This document shows, one piece after another, positions 41,261 to 48,804 of a stretch of 64,000 bases of DNA. The DNA comes from FEN-299 sp963717945. GTDB taxonomy: Bacteria > Acidobacteriota > Vicinamibacteria > Vicinamibacterales > Fen-181. The first letter of the stretch is position 1. Each line of letters opens with the position of its first letter. The stretch is taken from contig CAVQXT010000007.1 of assembly GCA_963717945.1 (NCBI GenBank), forward strand, positions 682,001 to 746,000, given 5' to 3'. Under the pieces are notes generated by a model, which saw nothing but the letters and a program-made list of their open reading frames with translations, made no database searches and had not been told where the DNA came from. The translations under genes and the position numbers were made by a program.

Positions 41261-44245
41261 CTAGTCTCGCTCTTCTCGGCGGAGCGTCGATCGCAGGTGT
41301 TCGTACAGCGCGGCGCGGCGACGGCCGCGGGGGGCGATGAACCTCAGATTCGGGCCGCAGCCGGCAGGGTCGACGAAACCCGGGACTATCTCCCGCGCGT
41401 CCTCCCGATTCGCATCGGGCAGCGCGCGCAGCGCCTCGGTCGGGCAGGCCACCACACAGGCGGGCTTCGGGCTCAGGGCCTCAGGCTTCAGGCCATTCCG
41501 CTGCCCGCTGAACCGATTCTCGTCGTCTGATCGTGATCCGCTGCCCGCTGAGTGCTGACAGAAGTCGCACTTGGTCATCACGCCCCGGGCGGCATCGTAG
41601 CGTGGCGCGCCGAACGGGCAGGCCATCTCGCAGTAGCGGCACCCGATGCAGCGGTCGGCGTGATGGATGACCGTGCCGTCGGCCAGCTTCTCGTAGGCGC
41701 GCGAGGGGCACGCGGCGAGGCACGCCGGCCGCTCGCAGTGATGGCAGGCGACCGAGAGGAAATAGGTCGGCCCGCCGGGCCGGCGGCGAAGATTGAGCGG
41801 GAGGACGCGCCGCCAGGGGTTCGCCGCAGACCAGCCGTTCTCGAGCCGGCACGCCAGCACGCAGGCGCCGCACCCCACGCAGCGGCCGAGGTCGAGGAGG
41901 AAGCCGTTCTGCGTCGCCGGCGCAACCGATGCCGGCCGAGCTTCGCCGGGCGTGCCGGGCGAATCGTCGGCCGCGTCCGCCGTCTTCCGGCGCATCGCCG
42001 GAACGACCGCCGCATCCTTCGCCAAACGCGCCGGCTGCCCCTCGGCGCGCGCCACCTCGACCAGGCACTCGTAGAACGTGGCGCCGTGATTGAGATCGGT
42101 CACGCCCGAGTCGGTCAGCTGGTTGATGTCGGCGTCACCCTCGTGGCAGCGTCCTTCGAGCACGTGCACGACGCCCGGCCGCAGCCCCTCGTCAAGACGC
42201 ACGGTCAGCGCGATCCGCCCGCGCTCGTTCCACATGGTCGCCGCGTCGCCTTCCGCCAACCCGCGCGCCGAAGCGTCGGCGGGGTGCATGTCGAGCCCGT
42301 GCGGCCGCTCGACCTCGCGCACCCAGTCGAGGTTGCCGAACTGCGAGTGAATCCGGTCGCGCGTCTTGCACGAGAGCAGCTGCAACGGGAACCGCGCGGA
42401 GAGTGGCGAGGCGTGTCCTTCGGGGAGCGGGATGTAGTCGGGTACCGCGTCGACGCCCCAGAGACGCGTCGCCTCCTCGGAGGCGAATTCGATCTTCCCG
42501 GACGGGGTGGGGAAGCGGTAGTCGGCGAATGCGAGATCGCCCGCGCCGGTCGGATCGACCGGCTGGCGGGTGAGACGATCGTAGAGTTCTGAGGCAACCC
42601 TAAAGGGTCGCCCTACAACAAACGGGCTGTCACAGGACCGTGCGTAGGACGCTTCAGACCCGCCGGGATCGCCGGCCCTGAAGGGCCGGCCTACGAGCGA
42701 TTGGGTCGGGAGCATCTTCAACAGCAGCTCGCGCGTCTCGACATCGCCGTGCGGGAAGTACCGCGTGTCGAAGCCGAATCGTTCCGACAGCAGCCGCCAG
42801 ATCTCCGTCTCCGTCTTCACCTCGCCCGGCGGGTCCCACAGCTTCGCGCGCAGCTGCAGGTAGGGGTGCCAGTAAGCCGTGACGAGGTCTTCCTCCTCGA
42901 ACATCGTCTTGGCGGGGAGCACGTAGTGCGCCAGCCGCGCGGTGTCGGTCAGGAACTGATCGACGACCACCAGCAGGTCGAGCCGCTCGAACGCCTCGCG
43001 CACGAGGCCGGAGCGCGGATTCTGGCTGACCGGGTTGCCCTTCTCGACCCACGCGGCGGCGATCTTCGGGGCGTCGAGCTCCGCGAGAGCCGGCCCGAGG
43101 CGCGACACCGGGGCCCCGCGGCGCAGCCGCGGCGGCTCGGGGGGCAGCGGCGGGTCGCCCAGGCAGTGGCTGTTCAGGTTGGCGTACTGCCAGCCGCCGC
43201 CCGCCACGCCGATGTTGCCCGTCAGCGCCGCCAGCAGCGCCACCGCCCGCATCGCCTGCCCGGCGTGGTGGTGGCGCTGAAGGCCGAAGCCCGCGATGAC
43301 CAGCGCCGGCTTGTGGCGCGCGTACTCGATCGCGAGCCGCGCGATGTCGTGCTCGCGAAGACCCGTGATGGCCGCCACGCGCGCGAGCGGGTAGTCGCCG
43401 AGCCGCTCGAGATATCTCTCCACCCCCACGGCGTGGCGCTCGAGGAATGCCGAGTCGTGCAGCCCGTCGTCCACGATGACGCGAGCCATGCCGAGCGCCA
43501 GCGCGGCATCGGTCCCCGGGCGCGGCTGCAGGTGGATGTCGGCCGCGTCCGACGTGTCCGTGCTCCGCGGATCGACCAGCGCCACGACCGCGCCGCGTTC
43601 CTGGGCCTCGTGGATCCACCGCATCTGGTGGACGTTGGTCTCGGCCGGGTTGTGCCCCCACAGGAGGACGAACCGGCTCTCGACCGTGTGCCGGGGGTGG
43701 TTGTGCAGGTTCGCGCCGTAGGTCAGCCGCGTCGCTTCGAGGCCGGCCGGCCAGCACAGATCCCCGTAGGTGAAGGTGCCCCCGCCGAACTGGTGCCAGA
43801 ACGCCATGGCGAGCCGCCCCAGCGCGCCGTGGCTGCCGGAGCCGTCGTAATAGAGGACCGACTCGGGGCCGCGCTCGCGGCGGAGACGCTCGAGCCGCGA
43901 CGCGATGTCGCCGAGCGCCTCGTCCCACGACACTCGCGCGAACGACCCGTCCGCCTGCCGCTTCATCGGGTGCAGCAGCCGGGCGTCGGTCGCCCCTCGA
44001 CTCTGCTCGGGGCGACCCTGAGCATGTCGAAGGGTCGCGACCCGCCGCGCGTAGCTGATCCCCTTCAGGCAGACGTGCCCCGCCGTGGCCGGATTCTCCG
44101 GGTCCCCCTCGATGCGCGTGATCCGGCCGCGCTCGACCGTCACCACCATGCCGCACGTGCAGTAGCAGTTGCGCGGACACACGGTGCGGACGGTCGTGGC
44201 ACCGTTCAGTTCGTGCGCCGGCGCAGGACCAGGAGGAGTCCGCAT
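41261..44245 (-). CDS. Fused molybdopterin oxidoreductase catalytic and iron-sulfur subunits (DmsA-DmsB)
   Basis: About 994 residues (start MRTPPGPAPAHEL; another ATG at 44263). DmsA part: N-terminal [4Fe-4S] site TVCPRNCYCTCGMVV ... GHVCLKG, then LLYYDGSGSHGALGRLAMAF, WGHNPAETNVHQMRWIHEA, VIAGFGLQRHHHAGQAMRA and the MGD-binding end ARGLAEGDAATMWNERGRIALTVRLDEG (to about residue 740). DmsB part from about 770: four ferredoxin motifs CVGCGACVLAC, CHHCERPACLAACP, CIGCRYCEMACP and CDFC...ACVVACP. The usual partners are separate genes. No Tat signal is evident. Three repeat-derived segments are inserted in frame (about residues 69-86, 517-551 and 895-926). The electron acceptor (DMSO, polysulfide, nitrate-like) cannot be told. 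Confidence 0.9.
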   Translation of the reverse strand: MRTPPGPAPAHELNGATTVRTVCPRNCYCTCGMVVTVERGRITRIEGDPENPATAGHVCLKGISYARRVATLRHAQGRPEQSRGATDARLLHPMKRQADGSFARVSWDEALGDIASRLERLRRERGPESVLYYDGSGSHGALGRLAMAFWHQFGGGTFTYGDLCWPAGLEATRLTYGANLHNHPRHTVESRFVLLWGHNPAETNVHQMRWIHEAQERGAVVALVDPRSTDTSDAADIHLQPRPGTDAALALGMARVIVDDGLHDSAFLERHAVGVERYLERLGDYPLARVAAITGLREHDIARLAIEYARHKPALVIAGFGLQRHHHAGQAMRAVALLAALTGNIGVAGGGWQYANLNSHCLGDPPLPPEPPRLRRGAPVSRLGPALAELDAPKIAAAWVEKGNPVSQNPRSGLVREAFERLDLLVVVDQFLTDTARLAHYVLPAKTMFEEEDLVTAYWHPYLQLRAKLWDPPGEVKTETEIWRLLSERFGFDTRYFPHGDVETRELLLKMLPTQSLVGRPFRAGDPGGSEASYARSCDSPFVVGRPFRVASELYDRLTRQPVDPTGAGDLAFADYRFPTPSGKIEFASEEATRLWGVDAVPDYIPLPEGHASPLSARFPLQLLSCKTRDRIHSQFGNLDWVREVERPHGLDMHPADASARGLAEGDAATMWNERGRIALTVRLDEGLRPGVVHVLEGRCHEGDADINQLTDSGVTDLNHGATFYECLVEVARAEGQPARLAKDAAVVPAMRRKTADAADDSPGTPGEARPASVAPATQNGFLLDLGRCVGCGACVLACRLENGWSAANPWRRVLPLNLRRRPGGPTYFLSVACHHCERPACLAACPSRAYEKLADGTVIHHADRCIGCRYCEMACPFGAPRYDAARGVMTKCDFCQHSAGSGSRSDDENRFSGQRNGLKPEALSPKPACVVACPTEALRALPDANREDAREIVPGFVDPAGCGPNLRFIAPRGRRRAALYEHLRSTLRREERD
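41466..41493. repeat. Heptamer array inside the dmsAB coding sequence
   Basis: TTCGGGC, TCAGGGC, CTCAGGC, TTCAGGC in register, encoding GLKPEALSPKP between the CDFC and ACVVACP ligands of the last cluster motif. A repeated CCGCTGCCCGCTGA block (about 41497 and 41540) follows. Together they lengthen the loop by about 30 residues. Confidence 0.75.
42593..42616 (-). repeat. GTAG-type REP hairpin inside dmsAB (copy a)
   Basis: On the minus strand GTAG is followed by stem GGCGACCC, loop TTTA and GGGTTGCC. It encodes VGRPFRVA in the dmsAB frame. The full 24 bases are identical, on the other strand, to the element at 53350-53373. Confidence 0.85.
42671..42694 (-). repeat. GTAG-type REP hairpin inside dmsAB (copy b)
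   Basis: On the minus strand GTAG is followed by GCCGGCCC-TTCA-GGGCCGGC, a perfect 8-bp stem. It encodes VGRPFRAG, 78 bases from copy a and in the same orientation and frame. GTAG at the foot of the hairpin is the mark of REPs moved by RAYT transposases. No such transposase is in the window. Confidence 0.85.
43988..44037. repeat. Palindromic repeat inside the dmsAB coding sequence
   Basis: Two overlapping hairpins: GGTCGCCCC/GGGGCGACC (43988-43996 with 44009-44017) and CGACCCT/AGGGTCG (44013-44019 with 44031-44037). It encodes ATLRHAQGRPEQSRGATD between CLKGISYARRV and ARLLHPMKRQ, where relatives are expected to have only a few residues. Confidence 0.75.
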
Positions 44246-44282
44246 GTGCGGAAAGTGTATCATTCCGCCCGCGGAGGCATTG

Positions 44283-46649
44283 ATGATGATGCGTCGAGCT
44301 TGGGCACTCCTGGCGGCGTCGATGATCGTGGCGGCCGTGGCCCCGCTGGCTTCGGCTCAGCCGCTGAAGGCCCGCGTGGACGGCGCGGCGGCGCACCGCT
44401 ACGTGGAAACGATGGCGGCCCCGGAATGGCAGGGCCGGCGGACGCTCACGCCCGGGTACGACCGCGCCGCCGACTGGGCCGCCGCCCGCCTGCGCGAGTG
44501 GCGCCTGCAGCCGGCCGGCGAGTCGGGCACGTTCTTCCAGACCGTCCCGGTGACCGGGCCGCGCTCCGACTTCGCCTGGACGACCGGCATGCCGGCGCTC
44601 GTCGCCGGCGGCCGCCCCTTCTCGTTCAAGGAAGGGGAGTTCGTCGTGGACAAGGCGTCCACGCCGGCTACCGACGTCACCGCGGAGGCGGTGTTCGCCG
44701 GCTACGGAATCTCGGCGCCCGACCGCGGCCTCGACGAGTACGCCGGCCTCGATGTCGCCGGCCGAATCGTCTTCGTGCTGCGCGGCTCTCCGAAAGACGC
44801 GCCGCCCGACCTCACCGACTTCCCCCCGGACCCGCCGAAGGCGTCGGGCCCGCCCGAGGCGTTCGCCGAGGAATCGACCGACCAGGCCAAGGTCATGACC
44901 GCGTACCGCAAGGGAGCCGCGGCGGTCGTGCTCTGCGAGGCCAACCCCGAAACGCGGCGCGCCAGGCCCTGGCCCGAGTCCACTCCGCAGGCCTCGCCCT
45001 TCGCCCGGAAGTTCCTTGCGGTCCTCGCCATGGACCCGAGGATCCTGCGCGCCGTGATGCTCCGCGACGAGGGTGAGTCGCTCGTCGGCTACGTCGATCG
45101 GATCAACCGCCTCCGCCGGGCGATCCAGCGGAAGAAGCCGCAGAGCGAATCGACCGGCGTGCGCGTCCGCGTGAAGGGCTATGACGAGGTCACGCTTTAC
45201 GGCGAGCCGTTTGGGAACAACCGGTCGCGCAACGTGCTGGCGAAGATCGAAGGCAGCGACCCGGTGCTCGGGCGCCAGGCCGTCGTGATCGGCGCCCATC
45301 TCGACCACCTCGGGTTCAGGAGCGGGCTGATTCATCCGGGCGCCGACGACAACGCGTCCGGATCGGCGGTCGTGCTCGAGGTCGCGCGAACGCTGGCGGC
45401 GTCTGGATTCCGGCCCCGGCGCACGATCGTGTTCGCCCTCTGGTGCGGAGAAGAGCAGGGGCACTACGGGTCGAAACGGTTCGCCTCGGCTCCGCCCGAC
45501 GGCCTGTCGATGGAACGGGTCGTCGCCTATCTCAACATGGATATGGTCGGCCTCGGCACGACGATCGACGCGATGGGGGCGCGGGACTTCACGACCGTGT
45601 TCTCCGTGATGATGCGCGACCAGTTGCCGGAGGTGTCGCGCCTGGTCGTGCCCGACGTCACCGGGCCGGGGGGCAGCGACTACGCCGCGTTTCTCGCGCA
45701 GGGCGTCGAGTCGGTGGCGCTCTTCACCGGCGGCGGCCAGGGGCATCCCGACTACCATGACGCGGCCGACACGCCGGGCAAGGTCCAGCCCGAGCTTCTC
45801 GCCTCGGTCGGTCAGTTCGTGATGCAGGCGGCGGCCAACCTCGCCAACGAGACCGCGACGCCGCTGCCGGCCCCGGGCCGCGGCGAAACCTGCGACGCGC
45901 TCCGCTTCGTCGTGCCGGACGTCGCGGGCCAGGCGGAGGACGGATGGCGCAGGCTCACGGCACGCACGCCCGACGAGGTCCAGACGGCGGCATTGTTCGC
46001 GGCCAGGCTGGCCGGCGGGGACAATGAACCGGGCGCCGGCAGCGCCTCCGGCGAATCGGCGGCAACGATCCTCGTCGGCGTCACGTCGAGGGCCATCGCC
46101 GGCAACCCGGTCCTGCTCGGCGCCGCTGCCGCGGCGCTTGGCGTCGGGCGGCTCGACGTGGAGGCGGACGACGGGGCCTGGTGGGCGCAGGGGACAGTGA
46201 CCGCGGAGGGCAGGGCCGGAATCGCCGCGGCCGAGCGTCGCGCCATCGTCCTGAACCTGGTTGGGCCGACGGCGTCCATGACGGCTGGCGTGCTGGCGGC
46301 CGCGTCGCGACCGGTGCTCGTGAGCGGGATGACGGCGCCCGACGCAGAATTCGCCCGAAAGGTGGTCGCGCACGGCGGCGTCTTCGCGCTCTCGTGCGCT
46401 GCCGACCGGATTCCAGCCTGCGCGACGGGCTTGCACGCGTTGCGGACCTCGCTCGGCGGCAGCGCCAACCTGCTCGTCTCGATGCCGGCGCCGCCCGAGG
46501 GCGCCAGGGCGGCCTCCCGCGCGCTCTACCACGAGCTGGCGCAGAAGGGCTGGGGCAAGGAAGAGATCTACGCGGTGGCCGGGCAGGCGCCCGACGGCGA
46601 AGTGGGTGGCAACCTGGCGCGGCTGGGCGGGAAGACGGACCGTAAGTAA
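44283..46649 (+). CDS. Secreted M28-family aminopeptidase with extra C-terminal domain
   Basis: 788 residues. GGAGG at 44273-44277 precedes ATGATGATG. The signal peptide is ALLAASMIVAAVAPLASA. A PA-like domain lies at about 100-300. The zinc peptidase core follows with VIGAHLDHLG (His and Asp ligands), HPGADDNASGSAVVLEVAR, LWCGEEQGHYGSKRFA, YLNMDMVGLG and HPDYHDAADTPGKVQPE. Residues about 545-788 are an additional domain ending HELAQKGWGKEEIYAVAGQAPDGEVGGNLARLGG, which faintly resembles the end of M19 renal-dipeptidase-like proteins but lacks clear metal ligands. It is divergent from dmsAB with only about 40 bases between the starts. Confidence 0.88.
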   Translation: MMMRRAWALLAASMIVAAVAPLASAQPLKARVDGAAAHRYVETMAAPEWQGRRTLTPGYDRAADWAAARLREWRLQPAGESGTFFQTVPVTGPRSDFAWTTGMPALVAGGRPFSFKEGEFVVDKASTPATDVTAEAVFAGYGISAPDRGLDEYAGLDVAGRIVFVLRGSPKDAPPDLTDFPPDPPKASGPPEAFAEESTDQAKVMTAYRKGAAAVVLCEANPETRRARPWPESTPQASPFARKFLAVLAMDPRILRAVMLRDEGESLVGYVDRINRLRRAIQRKKPQSESTGVRVRVKGYDEVTLYGEPFGNNRSRNVLAKIEGSDPVLGRQAVVIGAHLDHLGFRSGLIHPGADDNASGSAVVLEVARTLAASGFRPRRTIVFALWCGEEQGHYGSKRFASAPPDGLSMERVVAYLNMDMVGLGTTIDAMGARDFTTVFSVMMRDQLPEVSRLVVPDVTGPGGSDYAAFLAQGVESVALFTGGGQGHPDYHDAADTPGKVQPELLASVGQFVMQAAANLANETATPLPAPGRGETCDALRFVVPDVAGQAEDGWRRLTARTPDEVQTAALFAARLAGGDNEPGAGSASGESAATILVGVTSRAIAGNPVLLGAAAAALGVGRLDVEADDGAWWAQGTVTAEGRAGIAAAERRAIVLNLVGPTASMTAGVLAAASRPVLVSGMTAPDAEFARKVVAHGGVFALSCAADRIPACATGLHALRTSLGGSANLLVSMPAPPEGARAASRALYHELAQKGWGKEEIYAVAGQAPDGEVGGNLARLGGKTDRK

Positions 46650-46685
46650 GAAGTACGAAGTACGAAGTCAGAAGTACGAAGTATG
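46644..46685. repeat. Heptamer array, 6 units
   Basis: AAGTAAG, AAGTACG, AAGTACG, AAGTCAG, AAGTACG, AAGTATG in exact register. The first unit contains the stop codon of the M28 peptidase gene. Confidence 0.85.
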
Positions 46686-46714
46686 GCGACGTGCGCTGAG
46701 GCGTAAGGCGTGCT

Positions 46715-47245
46715 CAGAAAATGGCGCCGGGGCTCGGCAATCCGCTCGATGACGGGGTCGCGGGGGGACGGGTTGGCGCCTGGCGGGTCCTGTCGCCAGG
46801 ATCCCCCAGCGTCCTCGCGCACACAGCGCTTGTCACGGGCGTCGCGCTCGGCCCGCTGGGGGGAGGCTCCGCGCCCGGCTTGGCCGAGCGACGAGCGACG
46901 GCCAAGTCGGACACCGACGCCACGCGTGGCGTCGGTCGCGGAGAACGCCTGGCGCCACCCGCCCGTCGGGGGATCTCCGGCCGGCCACCGTCGAGTCGCC
47001 AACCCGCGTGGGGCGTGTTTAGAACAAAGCGCCGCGGCCAGGCGGCCCGGTCGGTCCGATGCCGCGCCGCAGGGATCTGCCCGAGCAAAGCGTAAACCTG
47101 CCCCGACCGTGGTGCCAGGGAGGGGCCGCTTTGCGAGCCGGCAGACCCGAGACGCGGCGTTCAATCGGACGTGGTCGCCACGCGCGGCGCCGTGCTCGGC
47201 AGCTGCCATGTTCATGGGCCAGGGTGAGCCCCGGCTCATGACGCA
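46715..47245. other. Gene-free region with many strong stems, possible structured RNA or dispersed element
   Basis: About 530 bases without a credible gene. Perfect or near-perfect pairings include CCTGGCG/CGCCAGG (46779-46785 with 46794-46800), CCCCCAGCG/CGCTGGGGG (46803-46811 with 46854-46862), an 11-bp stem with one G-U pair (46875-46885 with 46900-46910), a perfect 24-base palindrome (46913-46936, arm ACCGACGCCACG) and GCAAAGCG/CGCTTTGC (47085-47092 with 47127-47134). A second CAAAGCG at 47025-47031 could compete for the last arm. Heptamer arrays flank both sides. On the minus strand the region would end in GGCGCCATTTTC, a weak stop-like tail. Confidence 0.45.
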
Positions 47246-47280
47246 GTAAGGCGTAAGCCGTAAGCCGCAAAGCGTAATAG
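47246..47280. repeat. Heptamer array, 5 units
   Basis: GTAAGGC, GTAAGCC, GTAAGCC, GCAAAGC, GTAATAG in register, ending ten bases before the RNB exoribonuclease start. It overlaps the place where a promoter or leader would be expected. Confidence 0.8.
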
Positions 47281-47290
47281 GATCACTCTT

Positions 47291-48796
47291 ATGGGCAATC
47301 CGAACCACGAAGGCCACGACCACCGCGCACTCTTGAAGCAGATCGCCAGGAAGGCGATGACGGAGTACGGCCTGTTGCCGGACTTCTCGCCGTCCGCCAT
47401 GAGCGAGGCGCAGCGGGCGCGTCCGGCGAACGCACCGGCCGCCGACGGTCAGCCGGCGACGCCCGCGCCAACGCCGCCGCGCGACCTGCGCCACCTGCCG
47501 TGGTGCTCGATCGACAACGACGACTCGATGGACCTCGACCAGTTGACCGTCTCCCAGCCGCAGCCGGACGGGTCCGTCCGCGTCCTGGTCGCCATCGCGG
47601 ACGTGGACGCGCTGGTCGCGCCCGGCAGCGCCATCGACCAGCACGCGCGACAGAACACGACGTCGGTCTACACGCCGGCGGAGATCTTCCCGATGCTGCC
47701 CGAGCGGCTCTCGACCGACCTCACCTCGCTCGCCTACAACGAGGAGCGTCCGGCGCTGGTCGCGGACTTCGCGGTCGACGCCGGGGGGTCCACCGGCGAC
47801 GCGTCCGTGTATCGCGCCATCGTCGTCAACCGCGCGAAGCTGGCGTACAACAGCGTGGGCGGCTGGCTCGAGGGCCACGACTCGATGCCCTCGGCGCTGG
47901 CCGCGGTTCCCGGGATGGCCGAGCAGGTCCGCGCCCAGGACGAGGTGGCCCAGCGGCTGCGGAAGTCGCGCTACGAGCGCGGCGCGCTCGATTTCCAGAC
48001 CATCGAGACGCGGCCCGTGTTCGACGGCGACAGCGTCAGGGACCTCGCGGAGGAGCGGGACAACCGCGCCCACCAGCTGATCGAGGACTTCATGGTCGCC
48101 GCCAACGGCGTGACGGCGCGGTTCCTCCAGGCCAGGGGCTACTCGTCGATCCGGCGCGTGGTGCGGTCGCCCGAGCGCTGGGATCGGCTGGTCGCGCTGG
48201 CGGGAACGTTCGGGGTTCGCCTGCCGCCCGCGCCGGATTCCCGCGCGCTCTCCGAGTTCCTCACGTCGCGGCGGGTGGCCGACCCGGTCCGCTTCCCCGA
48301 CCTGTCGCTCTCGGTCATCAAGCTCCTGGGCGCCGGCGAATACGTCGTCGAGGGGCCGAACGAGGCGGGAGACGGCCACTTCGGCCTGGCCGTGAAGGAC
48401 TACACGCACTCGACGGCGCCGAACCGGCGCTTCCCCGACCTGGTCACGCAGCGCCTGCTCAAGGCGGCGATCGGCGGGACGCCGGCTCCGTACGGGGCCG
48501 CCGACCTGGAGCAGATCGCGACGCATTGCACCGACATGGAAGACGAGGCGCACAAGGTGGAGCGGCTCGTGAGGAAGGCCGCCGGGGCGCTGCTGCTCGA
48601 ATCGCAGATCGGCCGCGTCTTCGACGCCATCGTGACCGGCGCGGCGCAGAAGGGGACGTGGGTGCGCATCTTCCATCCGCCCGTCGAAGGCCGGCTCGAG
48701 CGCGGTTTCGAGGGCGCGGACGTCGGCGACCGGATGCGCGTGCGGCTGATTCACACCGACGCCGCGCGCGGGTTCATCGACTTCGCGAGAGCCTAG
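47291..48796 (+). CDS. RNB-domain exoribonuclease
   Basis: 501 residues. The catalytic motif SIDNDDSMDLDQL (Asp residues binding Mg2+) opens an RNB domain that continues with VRVLVAIADVDALV, YTPAEIFPMLPERLSTDLTSLAYNEERPALV, RGALDFQTIE, LIEDFMVAANG and HSTAPNRRFPDLVTQR. The ~70-residue N-terminal segment lacks the two cold-shock domains of RNase II/R, and a short S1-like end may remain. It would degrade RNA 3' to 5'. The product's end overlaps no gene, and rlmD starts eight bases downstream, so the two are likely co-transcribed. Confidence 0.9.
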   Translation: MGNPNHEGHDHRALLKQIARKAMTEYGLLPDFSPSAMSEAQRARPANAPAADGQPATPAPTPPRDLRHLPWCSIDNDDSMDLDQLTVSQPQPDGSVRVLVAIADVDALVAPGSAIDQHARQNTTSVYTPAEIFPMLPERLSTDLTSLAYNEERPALVADFAVDAGGSTGDASVYRAIVVNRAKLAYNSVGGWLEGHDSMPSALAAVPGMAEQVRAQDEVAQRLRKSRYERGALDFQTIETRPVFDGDSVRDLAEERDNRAHQLIEDFMVAANGVTARFLQARGYSSIRRVVRSPERWDRLVALAGTFGVRLPPAPDSRALSEFLTSRRVADPVRFPDLSLSVIKLLGAGEYVVEGPNEAGDGHFGLAVKDYTHSTAPNRRFPDLVTQRLLKAAIGGTPAPYGAADLEQIATHCTDMEDEAHKVERLVRKAAGALLLESQIGRVFDAIVTGAAQKGTWVRIFHPPVEGRLERGFEGADVGDRMRVRLIHTDAARGFIDFARA

Positions 48797-48804
48797 GAAC
48801 CGCG

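Noticed and set aside
42654..46532. 1292-residue minus-strand frame spanning dmsAB and the M28 gene
   Set aside because: It is antisense to the M28 peptidase and out of frame with dmsAB; the translation is Arg/Gly/His-rich without domains.
46714..47095. Opposed ~124-residue frames on both strands in the stem-rich region
   Set aside because: Both are open because of base composition and palindromes, and both translations are low in hydrophobic structure; an RNA or repeat fits better.
46720..47200. RNase P RNA or tmRNA in the stem-rich region
   Set aside because: The conserved cores (GAGGAAAGTCC of RNase P; the tRNA-like ends of tmRNA) are missing on both strands.
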